Source: an uncultured Eubacterium sp. (lineage in GTDB: Bacteria > Bacillota > Clostridia > Oscillospirales > Acutalibacteraceae). Taken from it: a stretch of DNA of 12,202 bases. The position numbers and the translations under genes were made by a program. Below are positions 1 to 6,284 of this stretch, in pieces (position 1 is the stretch's first letter; every line of letters begins with the position of its first letter). Under the pieces are notes generated by a model that was given only the letters and a program-made list of their open reading frames with translations, had not been told where the DNA came from and made no database searches. The DNA lies in assembly GCA_910577215.1 (NCBI GenBank), contig CAJTMQ010000051.1:1-12202 (forward strand), written 5' to 3'.

Positions 1-1
1 T

Positions 2-1201
2 GGTGTATATGATGCAACTCAGTTTCGTGAATGCTCATATCAGCACCGTGCCTTTGATGATGATGCAACAGTAAATGCTTTTTACCATAATGAATTCAGG
101 AAAGGGCTTTCATTTACATATAGCGAGGACTGCTTATATCTGAATATCTATGCACCGAAAAAGACTGAAAACTGCCCTGTGCTTATTTACATTCACGGCG
201 GCAGCTTCACAGGCGGCAGTGCTGATGAGGGTCATATAAGCGGTGTTCGTTTTGCAGAAAACGGAATTATAATGGTTGCTATCAATTACCGTTTGGGTCC
301 ATTCGGCTTTTGTTCACATCCTGATATTAAAGGTGAGAACGGTGCCTGCGGCAATCAGGGTTTATTTGATCAGGTTGAAGCAATTAAATGGGTAAAGCGT
401 AATATTGCCGCGTTTGGCGGTGATCCTGATAAAATCACGCTGATGGGGCAGAGCGCAGGAGCAATGAGTGTGGATATTCACATTTCAAACCCATTGGTTA
501 AAAATCAGTTTAACGGTGCAATTATGATGAGCGGAGGCGGCTTGCAGAGATTTTTGGCAAAACCTATGCTTCCCGAAAAGACCGTTCCGTTCTGGGATGC
601 GATTATGGCTAATGCTAAAGTCAGCTCTATGGCAGAGTTAAAACAGGTTGAGCCGAGAAACTTGTATTATGCATGGCTTGATGCTTGCAAGGCAATGAAG
701 CTGAGTATGCTTTATACCTTGCCTGTATATGACGGAGTACTTCTTCGCAAGGGTGAATTCAATACTAATACCATTGCCGATATGCCGTATATTTTAGGTG
801 TTACCTCAACAGATATGATGCCGATTGTTTTGCAGCATATCTCAAAAAAATGGGGCAAATATGCTCAAAGGAAAAACAAAAATAAATGCTATATTTATAA
901 TTTTACACGTGACCTTCCGGGTGATGAAAAAGGGGCATGGCATTCATCGGATTTGCTTTATGCCTTTTCAACGCTTGATTTCAACTGGCGTCCGTTTGAA
1001 GAGATAGATTACACAATTTCAAATCAGCTTTCAAACGCAATATGTGCATTTGCAAAAAATGGAAGTCCTGATTGTGATGTAATGCCTGAATGGAAGCCTG
1101 ATTACAGAAAGCCTATGCATTTTTGTGAAAACACAGGCATTGCAAAATGGGATACTTTTAAAAATCTTCACAGTACATTTTCATATAAAGGAATGGGATA
1201 A
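2..1201 (+). CDS. Type B carboxylesterase (partial, 5' end outside the window)
   Basis: Alpha/beta-hydrolase of the carboxylesterase type B family, which hydrolyses carboxylic esters. The reading frame is open from base 2, giving 399 visible residues; about 60 N-terminal residues are probably missing, judging from the usual ~500 aa. The GTG at 179 is internal, because family motifs lie upstream of it: SEDCLYLNIYAP (from visible residue 41) is the second family signature. The oxyanion-hole HGGSF follows at 65-69. The nucleophile motif is GQSAGA with Ser151 (codon 452-454), where GESAGA is commoner. The catalytic His is His314 in AWHSSDLLYAF (codon 941-943). The usual acid motif (DEG) reads STDMM here, so Asp may replace Glu. 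The stop TAA (1199-1201) overlaps the next ATG by one base, so it is coupled to the GH31 gene. It may deacylate plant polysaccharides or be a general esterase; the substrate is unknown. The visible part shows no anchor; the N-terminus is not seen. Confidence 0.93.
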   Translation, partial: GVYDATQFRECSYQHRAFDDDATVNAFYHNEFRKGLSFTYSEDCLYLNIYAPKKTENCPVLIYIHGGSFTGGSADEGHISGVRFAENGIIMVAINYRLGPFGFCSHPDIKGENGACGNQGLFDQVEAIKWVKRNIAAFGGDPDKITLMGQSAGAMSVDIHISNPLVKNQFNGAIMMSGGGLQRFLAKPMLPEKTVPFWDAIMANAKVSSMAELKQVEPRNLYYAWLDACKAMKLSMLYTLPVYDGVLLRKGEFNTNTIADMPYILGVTSTDMMPIVLQHISKKWGKYAQRKNKNKCYIYNFTRDLPGDEKGAWHSSDLLYAFSTLDFNWRPFEEIDYTISNQLSNAICAFAKNGSPDCDVMPEWKPDYRKPMHFCENTGIAKWDTFKNLHSTFSYKGMG

Positions 1202-3498
1202 TGAGCAAATTTAATCATTTATTTAAATTGACTGAGCATACGGACAATTATAGACTATATACCTGTGATAGCAACACGGCACGTATTGATTTTGTAAATG
1301 ACAGCTGTGTTCGTGTTGCAATTTATAAAAACAACGCGTCTATGCTGCCCACATTTTCTGTTAATCCTGAAAATGTTTTTTCTGCAAACGGAAGAAGCAG
1401 ATTGGATACCTCAGGCTTTCCAATGTGCAATCCTGAAATTTCAGAAAATGAAAATACGGAAAGCTTTACTCTTCCGTGCGGTATAACCATAGAACTTCAC
1501 ACGGATAATTTCCTTTTAAAGTATTATAAACAGAATTCGGTTTTGTTTGCGGACAGAGCACCGCTTGCCTATAATTTTGAAAATGAATTCGGCAGAGAAA
1601 GCTATCACTATATCACAAGAATGAGCGGAGAAAAAGTTTTCGGTCTTGGTGATAAGGGCGGTGAACTGAATAAGGCAGGCAGAGCCTTCAGAATAGAGAC
1701 AAGCGATTGTATGGGTTATGACGCAAGTGAAAGTGACCCGCTTTATAAACACCTACCGTTTTATATTTGTGAAAATTCAGTTGGATGCTACGGCATTTTT
1801 TACGATACATCAGATACTTCATACATTGATTTAGGCAAAGAAATAAATAATTACTATGCACCGTATAAGTATTTTAAAACGGAAGATGATTGCCTGGTGT
1901 ATTATGTTTTCTTCGGAACGAAGCTGTCCGTTTTACAGCAGTTTGTGAAGCTCTGCGGCAAGCAGGCATTTCCGCCGAAATGGAGCTTTGATTACTGTGC
2001 AAGCACTATGGCTTATACAGATGCACCGCAATCTTATGAAAAGATGAACGGCTTTTTGCAGAAGCTGTATGAAACAAAGCTGTCCTGCACAGGCTTTTAC
2101 CTTTCTTCGGGTTATACCTCTATAGGTCATCAGCGTTTTGTGTTTAACTGGAATTATGATAAGTTTCCGAATCCAAAACAGTTTATTGAAGAGTTTTCAA
2201 AGCAGGGGATAGAGATTATACCGAATATCAAGCCTGCATTTCTTGATTGTCATCCGCTTTATAAGCAGATTGCTGATAAGGGCTGGTTTGTTAAAAATCC
2301 GGACGGAACACCGTTTGTAACGGAGTTCTGGGACGGCTTGGGAAGCTATCTTGATTTTACAAATGCAGAAGCCTTTGATTTCTGGAAGAGCAAGGTTACC
2401 GAAACACTGCTTGATTACGGTATAACTGCCACTTGGAATGACAACAACGAATTTGATATACGCGACTGTGATGCTCAGGCAGCAGGCTTTGACAAGGAAA
2501 TAGTCAGTGCAGGCAGAATCAGACCTGTACTTACATATCTTATGGTTGCCGCATCTTATCAGGCACAAATGGAAAAAAATCCTGCTCTCCGACCATTTCT
2601 TTCAACAAGAAGCGGAAATATAGCCGTTCGCCGCTATGCACAGACATGGTCGGGTGATAACAGAACGGAGTTTGCAGATTTACGATATTGTCATTATATC
2701 GGTCTTACAATGTCACTTTCAGGTTTTTATTTTTACGGGCACGATCTTGGAGGCTTTCATGGAGATATGCCGTCACGCGAGCTTTTGCTCAGGTGGCTGC
2801 AGCACGGCATTTTTGAGCCCCGTTTAACGATTCATTCGTGGAATGCAGACGGCTCTGCAACAATGCCTTGGAGTTATCCGGATATTATTGATTCAGTGCG
2901 TGAGATTTTTTCTCAGCGTAAGCAGCTTCTGCCGTATATTTACAATTGTGCGTACACCTCAGTTGAACAGGAAATTCCTATGAATGCACCTGCATTTTTG
3001 TATTATGATGATGAAAATCTGTATACACAGTCTGACACAATGATGCTCGGCAGAGATGTTTTTGTTGCATTTGTATTTGATGAGGGTGCAGAGGATGTGA
3101 ATGTATATCTTCCGAAGGGCTCGGATTGGTATCTGAATGATACGTGTTATTCAGGCGGTGAAACAGTGCAGCTTACAATACCGTGTGCATCTAAAATGCC
3201 TTATTTTGTTCGCAGCGGTTGTATTCTTCCTACAGACGAAGCACCATATGGTTTTAAAACAGATGGAAAAATTATTTTCACGGTTTATCCTATAAAAAAT
3301 GGCAGCTTTGAAAGTGAATTCTTTTATGATGACGGTGTAAGCTTTGAATATCAGAATAATAACTGCGTGCACCTGAATTTTAAAGTCTGCTGTGATGAGC
3401 ATACGGTTTCGGTCAGCTTTGAGAATACAGGTGAAACTGCATTTGAACCGGAAATTCGCTTGTGTTCGGCGGATGAAAGAAAGCTTATAGTTAAATAG
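1201..3498 (+). CDS. Glycoside hydrolase family 31 (alpha-glucosidase/alpha-xylosidase type)
   Basis: Retaining exo-alpha-glycosidase of 765 aa, with no signal peptide, so probably cytoplasmic. An N-terminal beta-sandwich (about residues 1-240) includes the GH31 signature KVFGLGDKGG followed by DPLYKHLPF. The (beta/alpha)8 barrel (about 250-600) carries the nucleophile Asp414 in WNDNNEF and the acid/base Asp486 in TWSGDN. The typical block FYFYGHDLGGF and then RWLQHGIFEPRLTIHS confirms the family. C-terminal beta domains follow. The AAAGGA ribosome site (1187-1192) sits inside the esterase end, and the ATG overlaps the esterase stop, so translation is coupled. GH31 covers alpha-glucosidase, isomaltase, alpha-xylosidase, sulfoquinovosidase and others. 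The nucleophile loop has Asn415 where many members have Met (WxDMNE), which may affect specificity. The family assignment is firm; the substrate is not. Confidence 0.96.
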   Translation: MSKFNHLFKLTEHTDNYRLYTCDSNTARIDFVNDSCVRVAIYKNNASMLPTFSVNPENVFSANGRSRLDTSGFPMCNPEISENENTESFTLPCGITIELHTDNFLLKYYKQNSVLFADRAPLAYNFENEFGRESYHYITRMSGEKVFGLGDKGGELNKAGRAFRIETSDCMGYDASESDPLYKHLPFYICENSVGCYGIFYDTSDTSYIDLGKEINNYYAPYKYFKTEDDCLVYYVFFGTKLSVLQQFVKLCGKQAFPPKWSFDYCASTMAYTDAPQSYEKMNGFLQKLYETKLSCTGFYLSSGYTSIGHQRFVFNWNYDKFPNPKQFIEEFSKQGIEIIPNIKPAFLDCHPLYKQIADKGWFVKNPDGTPFVTEFWDGLGSYLDFTNAEAFDFWKSKVTETLLDYGITATWNDNNEFDIRDCDAQAAGFDKEIVSAGRIRPVLTYLMVAASYQAQMEKNPALRPFLSTRSGNIAVRRYAQTWSGDNRTEFADLRYCHYIGLTMSLSGFYFYGHDLGGFHGDMPSRELLLRWLQHGIFEPRLTIHSWNADGSATMPWSYPDIIDSVREIFSQRKQLLPYIYNCAYTSVEQEIPMNAPAFLYYDDENLYTQSDTMMLGRDVFVAFVFDEGAEDVNVYLPKGSDWYLNDTCYSGGETVQLTIPCASKMPYFVRSGCILPTDEAPYGFKTDGKIIFTVYPIKNGSFESEFFYDDGVSFEYQNNNCVHLNFKVCCDEHTVSVSFENTGETAFEPEIRLCSADERKLIVK

Positions 3499-3516
3499 TT
3501 TTGAGAGGAAATCTTT

Positions 3517-3609
3517 ATGAAAAATAACGGCAGCACTCTTTTTAAGGAGAACAGGGTTAATTCATTATACACAAAGAAATGGTTTGGTGTATTGCTGCAA
3601 AATAAATGA
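3517..3609 (+). CDS. Small ORF, 30 aa, unknown function or gene remnant
   Basis: ATG at 3517 opens a 30-codon frame ending in TGA (3607-3609). It starts 18 bp after the GH31 stop and is preceded by a strong ribosome site (GAGAGGAA, 3502-3509, 7 bases from the ATG). The peptide starts MKNNGSTLFKENRVNS and ends KKWFGVLLQNK. It is basic and mostly polar, with no clear membrane helix or cysteine motif. A terminator-like hairpin begins immediately after the stop, so this is the last frame of the esterase-GH31 unit. I do not recognise it. It could be a real small protein, or the start of a third operon gene truncated by deletion and left with its ribosome site. The good start context favours recent or real translation; length alone gives little support. 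Confidence 0.4.
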   Translation: MKNNGSTLFKENRVNSLYTKKWFGVLLQNK

Positions 3610-3612
3610 TAT

Positions 3613-3664
3613 AAAATAAAAATGGTACTGCAGAAATGAATCTGCAATGCCATTTTATTTTTTC
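3613..3664 (+). terminator. Intrinsic terminator after the esterase-GH31 unit
   Basis: Arms at about 3619-3633 and 3642-3656 pair around an 8-base loop (3634-3641). The inner helix is CTGCA-based and the outer helix is AT-rich through ATGG/CCAT, with one C-A mismatch and one G-T wobble. A run of six T (3658-3663) follows. It lies 3 bases after the 30-aa ORF stop. The AT-rich outer arms could also let it act on the opposite strand. Confidence 0.75.
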
Positions 3665-3680
3665 TGTTACTTTTCATATT

Positions 3681-3709
3681 AGCACATATAATTATTCTAT
3701 GTGCTTTAT
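3681..3709 (+). terminator. Second hairpin, possible tandem terminator
   Basis: Perfect 8-bp inverted repeat AGCACATA (3681-3688) and TATGTGCT (3698-3705) with a 9-base loop, followed by the short T-rich stretch TTATTTG. The stem is weaker and the T-run poorer than the hairpin 20 bases upstream. It may be a backup terminator or a fortuitous inverted repeat. Confidence 0.35.
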
Positions 3710-3797
3710 TTGAAGTTCTATTATAAAAAGCTTTGATTTGGTATTAATAATTTGTAAAATTATATTCCTTTTTATATTACAATGTAGAAATTTCAAT

Positions 3798-3829
3798 TTG
3801 TTTTGTTTATAATGTGTTTATGGTACAAT
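3798..3829 (+). promoter_or_regulatory. Probable promoter of the M15 carboxypeptidase gene
   Basis: TACAAT at 3824-3829 is preceded by TG one base upstream (TGGTACAAT, an extended -10). TTGTTT-like -35 candidates lie at 3798-3803 and 3803-3808, neither at ideal spacing. A better hexamer, TATAAT, lies at 3808-3813 but has no fitting -35. The 5' untranslated leader would be about 30 bases. The region is very AT-rich, so a chance match is possible. Confidence 0.4.
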
Positions 3830-3864
3830 AATAATTATAGGAAGTTTAAATTTAGGTGATTATT

Positions 3865-4632
3865 ATGAATAAAAAAGTTGTTAAAATAATTGCAATAGTT
3901 GCAATAGTTGCGGTAATTACCTCTGTTATTATTGCGGCATTGCACAGGGATAATACAGTTGTTCCGGAAACATCAAATACAAGTGACAGTTTAACAAATA
4001 CCACAGAGGGTTTAACAACAGAGCCTGAAAGTGAGCAGACTACAGAGCCTGCAACGAAAAAGGAAAAGAACCCGGTTGAAATTCTTGTTAATACTCAAAA
4101 CCCGCTTCCTGATGACTGGAAAGTTGATTTGGTCAATTTAGTGAATGGTCATCAGATTGACAGACGTGCATATGATTCCCTTCAGAAGATGATGGATGAT
4201 GCAAGGGCACAGGGTTGGAATCCGTTAATTTGTTCGTCATACAGAACAATGGAAAAGCAAACGCAGTTGTTCAATAATAAAATTCAGCAGTATAAAAATC
4301 AGGGCTATTCAGACAGTGAGGCTTATAATGCTGCTGCAAATTGGGTTGCAGTTCCGGGCACAAGTGAGCATCAGACCGGGCTGGCTCTTGATATTGTTAC
4401 TGTTGAAAATCAGATGCTTGATAACAGCCAGTTAAAATCCGAATGCCAGCTTTGGATGATGGAGCATTGCTATGATTACGGCTTTATTCTTCGCTATCCT
4501 GAGGATAAAACAGATATTACGGGAATAGATTTTGAACCGTGGCATTACCGTTATGTTGGAACTGAAGCAGCAAAGATTATTCAGGAAAAGGGTATTTGCC
4601 TTGAAGAATATGCAGCATTATCAATTGGATAA
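3865..4632 (+). CDS. Membrane-anchored D-alanyl-D-alanine carboxypeptidase, M15B (VanY-type)
   Basis: Zinc metallopeptidase of 255 aa that trims the terminal D-Ala from peptidoglycan stem peptides outside the membrane. The ATG at 3865 is chosen because AGGTG (3854-3858) stands 6 bases before it; an in-frame GTG at 3856 lies inside that ribosome site. Residues ~3-26 are a basic start plus hydrophobic helix (uncleaved anchor or signal), then a Thr/Ser/Glu-rich linker to about residue 70 spans the wall. In the catalytic domain SSYRTMEKQ is the M15B substrate-site motif. The zinc ligands are His169 and Asp176 in SEHQTGLALD and His227 in EPWHYRYVG, with Glu224 as the catalytic base. It is monocistronic, with its own probable promoter, and converges on the symporter gene. 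Nothing around it (no ligase, no VanR/S) suggests glycopeptide resistance; a housekeeping wall-trimming role is likelier. Confidence 0.93.
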   Translation: MNKKVVKIIAIVAIVAVITSVIIAALHRDNTVVPETSNTSDSLTNTTEGLTTEPESEQTTEPATKKEKNPVEILVNTQNPLPDDWKVDLVNLVNGHQIDRRAYDSLQKMMDDARAQGWNPLICSSYRTMEKQTQLFNNKIQQYKNQGYSDSEAYNAAANWVAVPGTSEHQTGLALDIVTVENQMLDNSQLKSECQLWMMEHCYDYGFILRYPEDKTDITGIDFEPWHYRYVGTEAAKIIQEKGICLEEYAALSIG

Positions 4633-4640
4633 GGTATTAA

Positions 4641-4672
4641 AGGACCTGACTTGCATTTGCAAGTCAGGTCCT
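4641..4672. terminator. Hairpin between convergent genes (bidirectional terminator)
   Basis: Perfect 15-bp inverted repeat with arms 4641-4655 and 4658-4672 around TT (a 4-base loop in practice). It has a GC-rich base (AGGACCTGAC) and sits between the carboxypeptidase stop (4632) and the symporter stop (4682). Neither side has a strong T-run: TATTGTGTATTT on plus, TTAATACCTT on minus. It probably ends both transcripts or protects their 3' ends. Confidence 0.7.
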
Positions 4673-4681
4673 ATTGTGTAT

Positions 4682-6151
4682 TTATTCTATTACAATACCT
4701 TTTTCTTTTCTTTGTGCCTCAAGCTCCTTGGTGATTTTTTTCTTTTTATCACCGACAAGATCATAGAAGAAAATAGGAACAATGCATATCAGAAGCGAAA
4801 TTCCGGGGATAATAGAAACAAGGCTGAACATACCGGTTCTGATGGTTTCGCTCATTTCAAGCGGATTGGCCGTTACATTTGCATTAATGCTTGCAACATC
4901 AAGGTTAACAATTATATACATTAAAACAATAAAAGAGGTTGAAATTGCATTGCCGAGCTTGGTAACAAAGCTTTGTATTGCACTGCCCATTCCCGTAAGT
5001 CTTTTTCCTGTTTTCCATTCCATATAATCAAGGCAATCACCAACCATAGCAAAAGCACAGATGTTGATAGCTCCGCACGGTATGCAGGAAAGCACAAGAA
5101 ACGGAACGCAAGCCCAGAAATGCTCATAGCCTATAAACCATATTGCCATTGAAGCAACAAAGCCTATAAGAGAAGTGCCTATAATAATCTGTTTGTAATT
5201 GAATTTCTTGAAAAGAAGCGGCATAACAAGCATTGCCCCGAACATTCCGAGTGCTGTTGCAACTGCGAATACCGTTGAAACAAGGCTGATGTTTGATTGA
5301 AGTGCTTCTTCCTGTTCGGCAAGGCTCAAGCCTGTTAAATCCTTTCCTATATAAAAGCTGTATCTTGCAACATGTACGGCACCTGCCTGATACATATATC
5401 TTGCTGAGGAAAGAATTCCCATAAGTGCAGTTAAAATAAGCGGTTTGCAGGATAAGATGAGTTTTAAAGCACTTGCTTCGCCTTTTTTCTTTTTGGAAGG
5501 GACAGGAATATTAACACGTTCCTTTGCTTTGAAATAAACGCGTATAAACAAAACATTGCCTAAAACTGCACATATAAGGGCAATGGTCATATACTTTGTT
5601 TTTTCAAGCTCAGTACCTGAAAGGTTAAATCTTGGAAGTATAAAGCCAAGCAACATAAATATTGCCATAGGAACGGCAGAGCCTATTCCGTTCGCAGTTC
5701 TCGCATTGCTTATGATATTTCCGCGTTCATCAGGATTTGGAGTCATAACATTAGGCATACTCCAGAACGGAACATCGGAGGCAGTGTAAACCATTCCCCA
5801 TGCAACGTATGTTATGCCTGCATAAAGCATAAGCTGCCATCCTGAAAGATTTGGTGCATAAAAAAGCAGCACGGTTAATATGGCAATCGGTATAGGAGTG
5901 AAGATGAGATACGGCCGCATTTTTCCGTTTTTAAAACTGCTTCTGTCAACAATATAACCCATAATCGGGTCATTTATTGCATCCCATATTCGAGCCAGAA
6001 GCATAAGCAACAAAACAAAAATAGGCGTTAGCTTCAAAACACTTAAATAAAAATCTGAAATGTACGAGCTCATTATGGCATAAACCATACCCTGACCCAA
6101 TGCACCTACAGCATAAGCCATCCACTCTTTGGTTGAAACATATTTTTCCAT
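4682..6151 (-). CDS. GPH-family sugar:cation symporter (MelB-like, MFS)
   Basis: Integral membrane transporter of 489 aa with about 12 hydrophobic segments, in the glycoside-pentoside-hexuronide:cation symporter family. It imports a glycoside or related sugar with Na+ or H+. The diagnostic N-terminal block RIWDAINDPIMG carries Asp57 and Asp61, which match the MelB cation-site residues Asp55 and Asp59. It is followed by the loop motif GKMRPYLIF (from residue 76). The length is normal; an extended loop at about residues 210-227 is Lys-rich (KKKKGEA) and lies between the two six-helix halves. The C-terminus is charged and cytoplasmic. The start is supported by AAGGGG about 6 bases upstream on the minus strand. 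It is transcribed alone from a consensus promoter. GPH genes often neighbour a glycosidase; the GH31 gene is nearby but on the other strand, so a shared substrate is only a guess. Confidence 0.93.
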   Translation of the reverse strand: MEKYVSTKEWMAYAVGALGQGMVYAIMSSYISDFYLSVLKLTPIFVLLLMLLARIWDAINDPIMGYIVDRSSFKNGKMRPYLIFTPIPIAILTVLLFYAPNLSGWQLMLYAGITYVAWGMVYTASDVPFWSMPNVMTPNPDERGNIISNARTANGIGSAVPMAIFMLLGFILPRFNLSGTELEKTKYMTIALICAVLGNVLFIRVYFKAKERVNIPVPSKKKKGEASALKLILSCKPLILTALMGILSSARYMYQAGAVHVARYSFYIGKDLTGLSLAEQEEALQSNISLVSTVFAVATALGMFGAMLVMPLLFKKFNYKQIIIGTSLIGFVASMAIWFIGYEHFWACVPFLVLSCIPCGAINICAFAMVGDCLDYMEWKTGKRLTGMGSAIQSFVTKLGNAISTSFIVLMYIIVNLDVASINANVTANPLEMSETIRTGMFSLVSIIPGISLLICIVPIFFYDLVGDKKKKITKELEAQRKEKGIVIE

Positions 6152-6170
6152 ATTTTACCCCTTAAATATA

Positions 6171-6185
6171 TGATTTGTGAAATCA
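6171..6185. promoter_or_regulatory. Palindromic operator candidate in the symporter leader
   Basis: TGATTT-GTG-AAATCA is a perfect 6+3+6 inverted repeat. It lies directly downstream of the predicted transcription start of the minus-strand symporter gene (about 6186) and 20 bases before its ATG. That position fits a repressor site, for example of a sugar-responsive regulator. It lacks the central CG usual for LacI/CcpA operators, so the regulator is unknown. Confidence 0.4.
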
Positions 6186-6192
6186 CATTTAC

Positions 6193-6221
6193 ATTATAAA
6201 GCTTTTTGTAATATATTTCAA
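6193..6221 (-). promoter_or_regulatory. Promoter of the GPH symporter gene
   Basis: Read on the minus strand: -35 TTGAAA (6216-6221), 17-base spacer, -10 TATAAT (6193-6198). This is a near-consensus housekeeping promoter giving a leader of about 35 bases. Confidence 0.75.
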
Positions 6222-6284
6222 CAACATATATACATTATGTTTAAAAATTTTGTTTTTGTTAATTATATTTTTAGGAGGAATCAC

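Noticed and set aside
179..181. GTG as the start of the carboxylesterase
   Set aside because: The same frame is open back to base 2 and encodes the family motif EDCLYLN upstream of this codon; the gene begins outside the window.
3351..3677. 108-codon minus-strand frame
   Set aside because: It spans the end of GH31 and the terminator, with a composition typical of antisense translation of AT-rich coding DNA.
3856..3858. GTG start for the M15 peptidase
   Set aside because: It falls inside the ribosome site AGGTG that serves the ATG at 3865.
3892..3909. Direct repeat GCAATAGTT x2
   Set aside because: It encodes the repetitive Ile-Ala-Val helix of the peptidase signal anchor; no other sign of a repeat element.
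3865..4632. Glycopeptide resistance function of the VanY-type peptidase
   Set aside because: No vanH/A/X, two-component system or other resistance genes are adjacent; the M15B family is widespread with wall-trimming roles.
4532..4924. 130-codon plus-strand frame across the convergent 3' ends
   Set aside because: It overlaps the peptidase and the symporter on other frames, has no ribosome site and no recognisable protein features.
6185..6199. PerR box upstream of the Rieske oxidoreductase (ATTATAA at 6193)
   Set aside because: Only the right half fits; the left half matches in two of seven positions, and the stretch is explained by the symporter -10.
6177..6284. 36-residue N-terminal extension of the Rieske oxidoreductase
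   Set aside because: The stretch is promoter-like and AT-rich, overlaps the divergent promoter, and a perfect AGGAGG precedes the ATG at 6285 with family-typical sequence after it.
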